The notes under the pieces were generated by a model. The model made no database searches, had not been told where the DNA came from, and saw only the letters and a program-made list of their open reading frames with translations. Source: Epiperipatus broadwayi (Eukaryota > Onychophora > Udeonychophora > Euonychophora > Peripatidae). Taken from it: 64,000 nucleotides of DNA. Positions within the stretch are counted from its first letter, which is position 1, and every line of letters starts with the position of its first letter. Location: positions 1 through 64,000 of the forward strand of contig JAQFVV010000999.1 in assembly GCA_028023455.1 (NCBI GenBank). Direction: 5' to 3'. Position numbers and translations under genes: made by a program. This document shows positions 23,443 through 38,500 of the stretch, piece after piece.

Positions 23443-24828
23443 TTCTAGTTTTAAGAGATTATTAAATATACCAAGTTACCTCCCTCACTCACTATCTCCA
23501 TCACGACAAGCAAGAGAACATATAGATATAAATGAATTTACATCTATACCTGATCAAAACTGCAACCATCAGAGTATTGCTACAATATTATGCTTCCCGA
23601 TAGGATGTCTCGGGCTGTAATTATCATTAATTTACAGCACTTGGATAAATTTATAATTTATACTGGAATAACTACTGCAATACAACAATTGACACATGTG
23701 CTATATTACTAGAACTAATGTCTAATTTATTATAAGATAAGTCCTACAGGCAAATTAATCTAATTGGCATGGTGAAGACAGCAAGATGACGAAAAATGCC
23801 TTTCATTATTAAACATTATTTAATATAATAAATATAAATCTTAACACACAATAAAATCAATGATATAAATACAGTAAGTTATATATAACTCAAAGCATTA
23901 ACACTAGTAATAACGTCATTCTCAATTTATTTAAAATGTATCTAGAATTAGTGTTTCTTTTTTTCTTCATGTATTACTTGATATAATCCATTCAATATTT
24001 AACTATAATCTATACAAGTAAAGTTACATTTAAGTGCTTTTGGCCAAGTTAATGAAAGTATGTACACGTATGACATATATTCAAAGTTTAGTTTTTACCC
24101 AGGATTTCTTCACATTGGGTGATATTCATCTGGCCATCATGTAAATTATTCCACTTCTGTAAGAGAGATGGGTGTTCTTGGGATCCAAACCTTAGCATTC
24201 AGTTTTCTTGCTTCATATTCTTAGTGGCTTCATGTTAATGGTATATTGATGACAGGAAATGTGACCTATTGGAAAGGTGCTATGGCTGCTGTTACTTCAT
24301 GGGGGAGGTTTGACCACACAAGAAAGGTGGATATGAAGCAAGCTAGCATCTGTTTGTGACCCCCTAGCCATTCATTCACAAAAGCTTCATGATTGAAATA
24401 TAGTTGAGTCTTAATTGCCAAATTCAGCAAGCTCCAAAAATAGTAAAATGTCTGCCTTCTTACTCTCTCTCTCTTCACAGATCTCCTTTCCCAGAATAGT
24501 TTGTCTTATCTTGATTTCCTAATTTGAAATGTTTTTCTATTGTTCATTGGAATGTCAGTATGTTCATTTTCACACCTTTGTTTTCTACTTACAAAACCTT
24601 CATAGTCTTTCTTTTTTAAAATATTTTTTTCACAAAATCATTTTCTTGTTTACATGCCATATCTTCTCCCTTTGTGTAATTATGCATATGTTTAACTCCT
24701 GCAAATGTGTAGTTTCGAGAAATAATTCTTAATCTTTTTTTATAAAGCTAAATTTCTTACAAACTTCAACAATACTTCCTAAATGTCAGCTTTTAAATGA
24801 TCTAACTCTCCCTTTTATTTTATCTTTA
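23443..24828 (-). repeat. LTR (3' LTR in element orientation) of Gypsy-like element
   Basis: About 1.38 kb aligned as a direct repeat with 27834-29264. Shared blocks include GATTATTAAATATACCAAGT, CTGCAACCATCAGAGTATTG, GGGTGATATTCA and CCTAAATGTCAGCTTTTAAA. The low-coordinate end lacks the terminal TGTAACCAAA seen in the other LTR and abuts the R1 tail, so this end is truncated or altered. Sequence differences between the LTRs point to an old insertion. Confidence 0.7.
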
Positions 24829-27800
24829 AGGTGGTGGGGTGTTAATGTCCAGAATGGTTATTTTATTTAAGTGCTGCACATTTAAACATAACCAGATAGA
24901 TTCATCTTTTTTTTTCATGCTCACAATAAGATTATTAAAAGGAGATGAACACTTAGAGATTACCCCCATTCAAATATTTTATCTATCTGCTCCTCAACTT
25001 CTCGCTTGTACTGGTATGGTATCAGGTATGCACAAAAACAATATGGCTGGTGCCCTATGAGTCTTATTCTATGTTCATAACCTTTAATGACCCCAGGAAC
25101 CTGTGATAATGCCATGCTATATCTCTAGAATACCCTTCAACCTAGCTCTCTGGTTATTATCTATCAGTGGGATTCTCCCACTATATTTTCCCATTCTATC
25201 TCCATCAAGGCATTCTGTACATTAATGTCTTTCTGATAATCTTCCCTATCATCCTGGATTTTTTGTAAAAAAAAATAGTATGATGCTCTTTATTTAAGCC
25301 TAGCCCTGTTTGTAGTTCAACTTGCAACCTGTCTTGTATATGAAATTGAAGCCAACATGATGTCATGAATCAACCATTCCAAGATCACCAATACATGGCC
25401 ATACTCTTCTCCTGCTATCTCTATCCTTACATAGACATTTTGTGATGCTAGCTTTACACTCTTCCTATTAGCTAAAAGAACCTCTTGATTTTAATGGTAG
25501 CATTTTGAGTCAGCAGAATCACCCTTTAAACTACAAAATGTTTCATGAGACATTACAGAGATCTGACTTCCTGAATCAAACAGTGCTTTGACAAAAGATT
25601 TTTTCCACCTTTATTTCTAATTTTAGGCATGTCTGAGGAGCCATCTCCAATGTTTCCCTTGTCTCCCCATATCCTAGGTTTGCTACTTGCGTTTAATGAC
25701 ATTTCCAATCTTGTTCTGCAACTGGACACTCTGTTCTGTTTCTGCCATCCAAAGCATTGTGCAACTCAGCGATTTGCTGAATCCTTTTTTTCTCTGTGCC
25801 TATGAGCATTTGCTCAGTGTTATTCAGAAAACTATGTCTAATGATCTGAATGAGTTGCCTTTCAGATAATGGATTGCATGTTAGCATGTGTAGTCTTGCT
25901 ACTTTACAATGAAAGAAGGAGGTGAATGACTCCCCTCATCTCCATTTCCTCTGTGATAGCTCATGCAGTATATGTTCATGGAGTTCCTCACTCCAAAACT
26001 TCTGATAAACTGAAAATGTCATAGGCTTATGGAACAGGGAGTCCCACCATACTTGCAATTTTTTTATAGGTGACTGCAGGCAACTACTATCTTAGCTCCA
26101 TCATTCATTCTATTAAATATGAAGTACCTTTCTAAACTTTCCAGGTACTCCATAGAACTCTTCCCTGGATGTCTAGAGAAAGACTCATAATTTTAACAAC
26201 TGGTTGAATCTGGCTGGATTAGATAAGTTAGTCCTTTTGCTTATGTTGGTATATCTACCAGTGTCTATCAGTTCATTGCACTTCAATTCCATATTTGTGA
26301 TTCTAGTTGTTGACCCCTTATACTTGTAGTTTTGACTGTAACCGTTGTACTGTTTCTGCCACTTGATTTATACCTAACTGAACATTTGTCAGTGCCTTTC
26401 TCTCTTCTTATTTGATCATCTCAATTTCCTCCATTCATCTAACTCCTTCCCAGTTACTGATGTACTGTCCCTAATCTGTTATCCAAATGTGCTGACTGTT
26501 GATCATTTCCTATAATAGCCAGTTCAGCATGATTGCATTGCCCCATAATTTCTGTTTTACAAAGTTTGATCACATTTGCCTGTCTATCAAATATGTCTAG
26601 TACTTGATACGTGCTGTGAAATATGGTCTCATAGCTTCTATGGTTTCATCCACTCTTCTTGCTAATGTCTGTTCCCACCTCCCACAATTCTTCCAACATT
26701 ATTTTGTTATATTCCTCCCTTATTTCTTTTCTGTCCTTACATTCACTTATAAATTGTCACTGTTCTTTTCTTAACTGAATAATCATACTCCTCAAACCAT
26801 TCAAATCTATCTCATTTTTTTCTTGTTGCTTCATCTTCACTTTTTCTGTCTCACTATTGTCTTTTTCCAACTCTCAGTTCATTCTATTGGGTGTCCATTC
26901 TTGTTTGTGACCATATATGCATAAATACTTTCCAATTAACCCTTCTTATTATATATTTTACTCAACTGCTTACCTTTCTGCCTTTATTCTTTTATTTCAA
27001 TTTGCTAATTTATTTCATTTTAATGATTGGTGTTTGGTATGCTAGCTAATCCTAACAACCCTTGCTTAAGTTCACTCCTTTGCCTGCCTGCCCTAGACTA
27101 GTTTTCAAATCCCTGCTATGTTTCTTTTCCTGATGGTTACCATCTATTTCACAATTTATGATTTCTTGATAACTATTTCCTTACGAATGCTTTAAAATAA
27201 CACATATATAGTCGATTTTATTTTAATTGATATAATTTATCTCATTATCTTTACAATTCAAAGATAATTCTATTTACTTATGACTGATTTAAAACAACAC
27301 ACATATATAGTTGATTTTACATTAACTGATATAATTTATCTCACAATGTTTACGATTCATCGATAAATCTATTTTCTTATGACTGCTTCAAAACAACACA
27401 TGTATATAGTTGATTTTGCTCTACCATTATAATTTATTTCATTATGTTTCTGCATTTTTTATAAAATTTATCACAATAATATCTGGTTATATAATTGCAA
27501 AGCTATTTCATAAATTCTTGCTTTTTCGATTTGTAAAAAATAGCTAAATAGTTGTTTATCCTACACTACATATAAAAAAAAAAACTTCAAGAGATTTTGT
27601 ACAGTTACTTTTCCCCCTTCCCACTTTCTTTCTCTTTCCTTCTACACATAGGACTTGGAAACACATATAAAGTATGACAAAGTGAGGAAAAAAAAAACTT
27701 TCATCTCGCCATCACTTTTTTCACCAAGTTAAATTATTGGAATTAATGTTTTATATTTTTTTCTTTTTCATAAAATTTACCAGACACGTGATCACAAATT

Positions 27801-27833
27801 GTACAGGAAACAATCCTGGACTGGTCGCCAAAA
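24829..27833 (-). mobile_element. Ty3/Gypsy-like retrotransposon interior, pol deleted
   Basis: On the minus strand a primer-binding-type TGGCGACCAG (27830-27821) lies three bases inside the LTR end. A gag-like segment (LIQIIRHSFLNN near 25850) is followed by an aspartic protease block ALFDSGSQISVMS (active-site Asp-Ser-Gly codons 25577-25569). The start of a reverse transcriptase follows, with GYEHRIRL, a CAYLIPYQYKREVEEQI block and IFEWG near 24970-25060. The palm motifs, RNase H and integrase are missing, so the element is internally deleted from just after the RT N-terminus to the LTR. Stops and frameshifts occur throughout. Confidence 0.7.
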
Positions 27834-29264
27834 TGTAACCAAATTCTACTTTAAGTGATTATTAAATATACCAAGTTACCTCTGTCACTCACTATCTCCA
27901 TCACCATAAGCAAGAGAAACATATAGATATAAATGAATTTACATCTCTACCTGATCAAAACTGCAACCATCAGAGTATTGCTACAGTGTTATGTTTCCCG
28001 ATCAGATGTCTGGCGACTGCTGTAATTATTATTAATTTACAGTGCTTGGATAAATTTATAAATTATACTAGAATTATTACTGCAATACAACAATTGACCC
28101 ATGTGCTATATTACTAGAACTAATGTCTAATTTATTATAAGATAAGTCCTCCAGGCAAATTAATCTAATTGGCATGGTGAAGATAGTGAGACAAGATAGA
28201 AAGAGTCATTCGTTATTAAACATTATTTAATATAATAAAATAAAATTAATTCAAATAAGATTTAAGCACACATAAAATCAATGATATAAATACGTAAGTT
28301 ATATGTAATTCAAAGTATTAACACTAATAATAAAATCATTCTCAGCATACTTAAACTGTATCTACAATTATAGTTTCTTTCTCCGTGTATTACCTAATAA
28401 AATTATTCAGTATATAACTATAATCTATATGAGTGCAATTGCATATCGTTCTTTTGGCCAAATTTATGAAAGTATGTACACACATGACATATATATTCAA
28501 AGATTAGTTTACCTAAGGTTTCTTGACACTGGGTGATATTCAGCTGGCCGTCATGTGGATTATTCCACTTCTTTAGGAGAAACAGTTGTTCTTGGGATTT
28601 GGCTCTGACTCTGAGCATCAGATTTCTTCCTTCATATTCTTGGTGGTTTCATGATGATGGTATATTAATAACAGAGAATGTGAAACATCAGGCAGGTGCT
28701 ACAGCTGTTGTTACTTCATGGGAGAGGTTTGAACATATGTGCAAGGCAGGTATGGATCTAGCTAGCATTTATTTGTGGCTTCCTAGTCACTCATTCACCA
28801 AGCTCCACCATTGAAATATAATTGAGTCATATTCGGCAAATAAAACAAGCTCCAAAAATAGTATATAATTTTACCTATCAAACGTATGAAATAAGTCTGC
28901 TTCCTTACTATCTCTTCACAGATCTCCTTTCCCAGAATACTTGATCAATCAGTTCGAATTTTTTTTCTATTGTTCATTGAAATTTCAGTGGGTTCATTTT
29001 AACACCTTTATTTTGTATTTCTTCTTACAAAACCTTCATAGTTTTTCTCTTTTTTAATATTTCACAAAATCATTTGTTGTTTACATGTCATCTTCTCCCT
29101 TTGTATAAAATTATACATATGTTTCACTCAAATGTGTAGTTTCGAAAAAAAACTTTTTTTTTTTATAAAGCTAAATTTCTTATAAACGTCAACAAAACTT
29201 CCTAAATGTCAGCTTTTAAATTATCTGATTCTCCCTTTTATTCTATCTTTTTCTCTCCACTTTT
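27834..29264 (-). repeat. LTR (5' LTR in element orientation) of Gypsy-like element
   Basis: The low-coordinate end is well defined: TGTAACCAAATTC starts directly beside the primer-binding-type sequence. The high-coordinate end is placed near 29264 because similarity with the other LTR runs to about the CCCTTTTATTCTATCTTT block. The exact boundary is uncertain. Confidence 0.65.
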
Positions 29265-29522
29265 ATTATTTATTTTCCAAAATGTGAAAGATACAAATCT
29301 CGTTAATCTTCTCTCACATTTTTCATTAATCAGTACAATTAATTCCTAATTAGTTACATCCCTGAAATCAATTAAAATGATTTTGATTTGAACATATTAT
29401 GAAGTTTAATACAGATTTTTTTTTCGCTCCTACTTTTATTTTAAATATTTTAAGTATTATTTTGTTATTTTCAAAAAACTCATATTTAATATTTGATATA
29501 TTAAATATTTATATATGTGTGA

Positions 29523-30552
<1,030 letters not shown>

Positions 30553-30743
30553 TATATATAAAAAATATTATATATAATATATATATATATAAATATAAAA
30601 AATATTTAAAAAAAAAAAAAAATTTTTCTCAAAAATTACTTTATTTTTTCACACTCTTTTTTACAATAAAAAAAAAAAAAAAAAAAATTTTACCACCCCT
30701 CCAATAATTTAAAAAATTCCCCAATACTTTTTTTATATATTTT

Positions 30744-30783
<40 letters not shown>

Positions 30784-33700
30784 TAACCCAATATTAATTA
30801 GTTTATTAGAAAATTTATTTATTTATTTTCTAACTCAATATTTTTATTAGTTTATTTATTTGCACTTGTTGTTAAGGCAACCAAAATAAAGCAACATATC
30901 CATTAATTTTCCAATATGATCTAAAATACTTTTCATATAATACAATTGTACATTCAATTCTCTTAAGCCATGCCACGATAGTAATAACAACAATAATTGA
31001 TCACTTATTAATTTAAAGAATAATTATAATAATATTAATTTCAGGGTTCTTTGTTTCATGTAAGGAAATGCTCGGCAGTATTGTGTTGTCGCATATGACT
31101 GGCATTCTGGCCGGCTATAGGAAACATTTATTTTACTTAAATTCAATGTGTCTTCATCTCTCATATCCACTGCTATATTATTTAAAGAGATGATAATTCT
31201 ATTCAATAATGACGTATAATTTTGAATAACACAGCCTTTTTTTTTTCAGAATCTCAGTCAGAATAATAAAAAGACAAGGGTGCTTTTTGTGTCCTTCCAT
31301 CATCCATGACAACACAATAATATAACTAAGATTTATTACTTAGACAATTTAACTAAATGGGAATGGAATAATGTGCAACCAAAGTTAATGGTTTGGGAAT
31401 AAATTCATTTTTTTTTTTTTTTTTTATACAAAGGTGAATGTTTAGTCTTAAGTTTTCAACTCCATAAATAATTATCATTAAACTAAAATATAATGACATA
31501 TTCCGATCTGCTTAACTTTATTTATCTGGTATATTAAGTTTTTAAGAATTTGGAATGATTTCGGACTCAAGAAAAGGTTTTGCAAATATTGTGCAAACAC
31601 TTATATTTAGCATATAAAAACAAAAAAATGAATCTACAACAAATTTTAACAAGACTATAATTTATTATTATCACAAAAAAAAAAAAATATGAACATTTAT
31701 TCAATAATCCCATAGTAATACAAAAATATAAAATATAACTGACATTAATCTGTATACTCGTTTGGTTATGGACTAGAGGTTACTACTTCTCCTGTATGCA
31801 ATCATATGGATTGATTAACTAAAAGTACATTTCATTACCAATACATTATTTATTAACTTTTGGTAACCTTGTAGAAGCTTTTACTCAAAATTATTGACTA
31901 ACTATTTTTTTTTTTTAAATGATTAATCCAATCATATGCAATATGCAAAATATTAAATTTATTTCTAATACATTTACTTTATTTATGGTCTTTAATGGGA
32001 TAACCTATTCTAATTATAGGCCAGTTATCAGAAGTTACACTTACCATCTTACATTTAACTTAATGCTAACTTAAGTTATGATACAAATTTTATTCATGCG
32101 TATAATTTTAAATATGAGTATTATTTAATTACTAACCAGAATTAAATATTGCATTTGAATATTCCTTCAGTAAATAAGCGTTTTAAATTACGCAATTTTA
32201 ATTACTTTCTCCATTGATTTACTTGTCAAATACTAGCAATATTTAGCAGCACAATACAGATATTGATCTTAGTTACTAACGCACTATTTATACTAAAGTG
32301 GATCTTGAGGAACTAACACCTCCAATATAACCTTTATCTTGCCCGAACTTTCAAAATTAAGCACAATAATCAACACCTTCCATGGTGGAGCTATCTTTAT
32401 TTTCACATGAGGAATATGGAATAACCACGAAGGTCTGTAAAGTAATCTACTACATTAAAATATTTTGGTGGTTTCTTGCCTCTTACTTGGGCATACAACG
32501 AACACACACCAAATACAATCCTCTCCTGGGATTTAAACAAATGAAGCATACTAAATGGTAGATAAATTCTTGATCGTCCTATCTATGAGAATCGATCACT
32601 TGGGCTATAAACATACCCGAACATTATATTTAAAATCTTCCTCTCATGGAAAACAAAGCTTTTGGGGAGATCATTTTTCATCCCACAAAATAAATACATT
32701 ATAATTATTACCTATGCGAATATTAAGCATATACCAATGCTATATCTGGGCAGGATAAGTAAATACACTGATTATAATAAACTTATGTTACCGTGTATAC
32801 TTTGATCAACATCTGAAATCAATGGACATCATAGAATAAAAGTATAATAATTTTAATTTTAATAAAGGAACATTCAAAAATAGTTGGTAGCATACTATCT
32901 TAAACTAAATAAAGTGGATGTGTTATTTAAGAATAATTAGGAATAAATTCCTCAATTAATACAGTATAAATTCGCCTCAAAACTTTGACAAGAAATATTT
33001 TGTTATAGCATTTTTTTTTTTTTTTTTAGTTCTGATAATTTTCAATATTTATTTTACCCCTTAAATATCTAAATATTTTTCTTTTACGTATCTAACATAC
33101 AAAATTTCTACCTACAATTGTATGTAATAATTAAAACATATTTTATAGATTTTTTTTTTTCGTGTTAAATATCAACTTAATCTATAATAATTATATTAAA
33201 ACATACCTTTGTCATTACAAGGCTATTAAATATCACTTGACCATACAGACTTTAACCTATGTGATATAACAAAAAAATACATATCATTTATAACTTAGTT
33301 TTAAACAATCATTAATTAACAAGTGCATACTCTCTCATTAGAAAATGTTTTTCTGTTGAGCAATTGGTCCAGGTGAAGAGCTTTATCCAGTCGTATTTCA
33401 CGAAGCAAGTTTAAAAACAATAAACACATGGTATTATTTCCTTTAAATAAAAGTTTTCTCTTATTTTGTGCGTTTAATAAATTAGGTAAAGAAAAATATA
33501 GCAGAATTGAAGATTAATTCTTACTTGAATTAAACTGCTACAATTTTGGGATCCATAGAAAAAAAAATATACTTCTAATATAGACGAATATTTGACTATA
33601 GACGATAAAGATACACAATATTTTTTTTTATTGACGATACATATACCTATTAGCTAGCTTACTTATGGACGAAAATGCACAATTTTTCCGAGATTATTCT

Positions 33701-33901
33701 GATAATAACTGCAGCTGATTTACATGTATAGGAAGTTTTAATAACTCCAACTGATGTGTAATATAATATATCATTTATTTTTATCATTAAGTCACTAAAG
33801 ATATTTGGTTTTGTTCATACTTTAGGAATTATAAATTTTTTTAACGGTAACTTCTCCGTAAGAATGCCCCTATATAACTTTTCCTATATTTACTCTGAGA
33901 A

Positions 33902-33973
<72 letters not shown>

Positions 33974-35064
33974 CAGGTGCATAATTTAATCTTATTTATC
34001 CTTATTATTATTTCCAGACAATTCTTGGTGAATAAAGCATATTTTAACGTATGTAACTACATTACTTGTAAAGGCAGACAATATTGAGAAAGAGCGTGAA
34101 AATGTTTCTAGTTGATTTTCCTTGGTTTCAAAATATTTCTTTCAATTTTTTTTTTCTTTCTATACCAAGAAAATATCAATAAATGACATAAAGTTAATAA
34201 ATAATTCATCTTTACCTGGAAATCGCTTCTTTTCCTTAATTTAGCTATAATATATTTTTTCGTGCTTCTTTTAGTTACATCTGTCATTTTTGAACTTTAA
34301 CGCGAGACAATAAACTTTTAAGTATAAAAGGTCTTTAAATAGGTAGATGGCAAAGAAAATCAGGATATCTTATCAAAAAAATTTTAGCCACACATTATAT
34401 TATTAAAATTTTACTTTGATTACATTTATTTCTGCAAAATAAAATGAAAAAATTGAGTTACCAAATTTCAGCACTGTTCCTTCCTTGAAAACTAAAAGCA
34501 GACTATATTTTTCCAAAAAAAAGATCTTGATTTAGCTACCTCTTCCAGAAAAATAATCATTTGATTATAACATAAACAAAAGAAAGGAAAAACCTATTAC
34601 AATCATATAGTTTTAGTATTATTTACCTGGATTACAAAGTAATTTGACAATAAAAAAAAAATAATAATAAGTACATTAAATTAACAATCAGTGATGTATA
34701 ATTCTTTAAACATTATTTTTTTTTTACAAAAAGAAATTACCAGAAGTTATTGTGCTTTATGATAAGACACTCATCTACTCCCCCCTCTACCCATCCAAAA
34801 TCAATTACTGTTTAGCTTTTATACCATATTAATTTGCTCTAATTCTTAATATCTCAATTAAATTATTCATGTTCTCTCTTTAAAAATGACATTGAGTTAT
34901 TAAATCTATTAGTTATTCACCCAAAACATGCCAAAGTGAGTGAATAGCATACTTTATTAATCAATTATTACTATTGTTATTTTATCTTTTTATTTCTTTA
35001 AAGAATAGCATTGTTTTCCTGCAGAAATAATGCCAAGTAAACCAAGTGTCAAGAACACTAGGTT

Positions 35065-35103
<39 letters not shown>

Positions 35104-35121
35104 TATATATATTGTAACCTA

Positions 35122-35152
<31 letters not shown>

Positions 35153-35480
35153 CTTCATCTTGTACATTTAACATTAAATACAGATATTACCTTTATCATA
35201 ATCATTGCCATGTAATTACACTAGCTGTGATATTTCCCAACATTCAGGTGAATAACATTTTATTCTTGCATGTTTTAACAATGAAAACATAACTGCAGCA
35301 ATGCAAAGCACATTAATGAGAACGATTGGTATTGTACTGTTTCTTGTAGAGGTATAATGGCACAACTTGAAAAAGTGTTCTGCGTGTGAAGGTAAGCAAT
35401 ACCATTACAATACACAGTAACTAGTGTGTTGTTTTGGTCAGTTATAACAATTATGCCCATCTAAGGCTAATCAGTTTTCA
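30553..35480. other. Interior of the hAT-like unit, AT-rich, no genes recognised
   Basis: Homopolymer runs are frequent (for example 30610-30690, 31408-31426, 33010-33030), and there is a (TA)n tract at 33905-33966. At 35056-35124 CACTAGGTTACAATATAT is inverted around an (AT)n core, a hairpin. No transposase block was recognised, although a decayed one cannot be excluded. A less AT-rich patch at 35270-35460 carries a 61-codon minus-strand open frame without known motif. Confidence 0.45.
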
Positions 35481-35574
35481 TCTTTAAAAAAATTATCTAT
35501 ATACTTCTGCCGGTCCATGAAATCTTATCCTTATTTTTGCCAGTCCACCGGTGTAAAAAGGTTGAAGACCACTG

Positions 35575-38500
35575 GCATAGACCAGCAAATGAGTTATTTG
35601 AAAAAAAACATCTTTTTAATGGTGTAGCAAGTATGTTGTGGGCAGTGCAATGAGATTTGGTTTTAATATAAAGTTTAAAAACTTAGGCTCCAGTACCCAT
35701 TTTTTTGTATTCGTGGAGCAATTTTTCGTGCTAATATGTAATATTGGGCTGTTATTATTTAGGTCTTATTCTTTATGTGTATGTATGTAAAAGTCCCAGT
35801 ATGAGTGGTTGTTTGTATATTGTTGGTATATTGATGGTTGCTTTATATTGATGAATGATCAATGCTACATAGGAACTGGGCAGATGGGGGATTGTCAGTC
35901 AGTATTATTTTAACTAAAAATTTATGTTTGGGGAATTGATTCAGAATGGAAATTACAAGGTTATTTAATTTTTGGATATATATGGTGTCAATATTGTGCA
36001 GGCATTGACCATTTTAATTTGGAGCTGATTGAGTCTTCGTGTTGATATAGCTACCACTTTCTTGTCCCATAGGAGTTGATTACAGATGTTTTTAATTTTG
36101 GTCTTCAAAACTTTTGAAAACTTAATTATTGATAAGTAGTAGTTTTTTTTTTGTCATGTTGAGTTGACTAATGAGTTGTATCTTAGAATACAGAGATATA
36201 TATGTTTTGGATAGTGAGGTTATGAATTAGTTTATTTTGAATATTACATCTCAGCCCAGTAATCAGCAAATGAAAAGGAAAACCTAAAAGTGTCAGTTTG
36301 GAGCAGTATATAAATATACATCATCCTCCCATAAACATAGACCAAGCTGTTGTTTTTGATGTGTTAAATTTTAACTTGTATTTATCAGTATATTCTTTAA
36401 GTATTGTAATTGGGTAACTGTTTCTTGGAATACAGGATAACTATGATGTCATCAATATTCCTAGTTATGTACTGTGTAATGTCATGTATTTCTATTCTTG
36501 TAAATGTTTTTTTGGGATTTTTTCAAGTAAGGGGTTAATATAGAGAATAAATAGTCCACTGAGAGAACTCTGGGATATAGATTGAGTGGGTGCAAATGAT
36601 GATAAATTATTTCCTTTGAGTGTTATGCATATTTCTCAATTCAGTAGAAGGATTACTATTATGTAAAGGTCAGTTTTGGGGGTGGGTATATTTGTTAACA
36701 TGCTTAACAAGATGGTGATGTCTACTCTATCAAATGCTCCCCTCTATTAAGTTGAACTACTATTGTGCTATATTTCTTTTTCTGCCTTGGTGAAACAAAA
36801 TTGCATTAAATAACATTGCTGCTTGAATTGTCAAAGTTTTTTCCAGCAAATTGAACATTTCATATTTGTGGCAATATGTGTGGTTCTATTTTTTAAACAA
36901 GTTTTTCAATTTTGATGGGTAATGATCCCATGAAAATTGGTCAGAGATCACTTTGGGGGGTGGGGTAATTTTTTGTTTAAGGAAACAATTGCAATAAAAT
37001 TTACTCCCTCTATATTCTGTATTTCCTGTGATAAGTGGTTGGCTAAGTTGCCTACATATTTTGTCATGTATTGTCTCAAGTGTTTTAACATGAATGATGG
37101 AATTCCAGGGCTTCCTGGATGACATCCATTTGATATAGCAAGTTATGTTAAAAAGTCATTTGTAGTGAATGATCTTTTCAGTTTCTGTTGGTCCAAATAG
37201 GTAAGTGTGTCTTGTAAGTGGTGGTACTTTTTGTAGTTTACTTTTAAAGTATTCAAATATAGGTAAGATAATATTGTGTCCTGCATATGTGCCTTCCTTT
37301 TGTTTCATTTGCCATTGGAATTTGTGATGGTTGGTGGGTTTCCTAATTCCCATTTAATATATCCCCTTGTCCCTGTGCGTGGATGTGCTAGACATTTTGC
37401 TTTTTTTGATTTTTAGACATTCTTCTATTGTCTAACATGTTTTCTTTTGTGCATCCTTTAGACTGTATATACTGCTGTGTGAAGTTTGATGGTGTAATCA
37501 TAATTATGCATTTGTGTTCATTTTCAAGTGTGAGTAGTTTGGATGTTGGTCATTGCTTTTGTGTTGTATGATATACATTGAAAAAAGAATGTTGGTATAT
37601 GCAATGTACTGTGGTATAGGATTGAGATGCATATGTTTAATTTTATTTAACATGATTGTATGTCTTTGAAGAAACAAATTTTGTAGTGGTTGCTGGAAGT
37701 AAAATTCTGACCATTCTTACTAATGGGATAATTTATGTTTGTATTTATGTATGGTTTAATGATATTTGATCTGAATGATCAGAGAACATTGTAGGGATTA
37801 GTTATATTTGGTGTTGTAGCATTGGGGAGTGGAAATATACATCAATGAGGGATGAATGCCAACCATTGTAGAATGATATTGTATTCAATGGTAGGAAGAC
37901 CTCCACTTACCAGTGGTATGTAAATTCTATGATGCCATTTCTGAATCAATCTGTGGTATATTCCATTGCAATCACCCATTAGTATCATTGGATATGCTGT
38001 ACTAGCTAACACCAAGTTTATGTTCATTATTATAGTATTCATGTTGTTATTCTAAATGGACATGCAAATGTAAATTATATTAATTAGTTATAATTTTATG
38101 TTGAAAGGTTGCAATTAATAGATTTCAATCTAACAATATTTTCAGGGATGTGAAGAGTTGGTTTGTGGATATGGGTAGACCTATGTCTAATGAAGGGGAT
38201 GAGGAACCCTGGAGCATTCAGAGTACTTTCTTTGGCTAAATTTAAGTATATATGATTGTGGGGTTGGTATTCATTGTTCAAGCTTTGTGATTATTGATGT
38301 TGAAATTAAAACATCCTTACATTAATTGTGGCAATTTTCAGCTTCATCTTATTTGTGGATAGTAGATGTGATTGTATTTAAAACTTGGCTTAATATTGCT
38401 GGTTGGTCTAGGGTGGTAATCTGGTTTCAACTATTCATCTATTGGTAGCTTTATTAGATTCCTATCATTGTGTTTTCTTAATAGATTTCCATGATTTTTA

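Noticed and set aside
23443-29264. CRISPR-like or segmental duplication explanation for the 1.4-kb direct repeats
   Set aside because: The primer-binding-type sequence beside one copy and the gag-protease-RT order between them identify them as LTRs.
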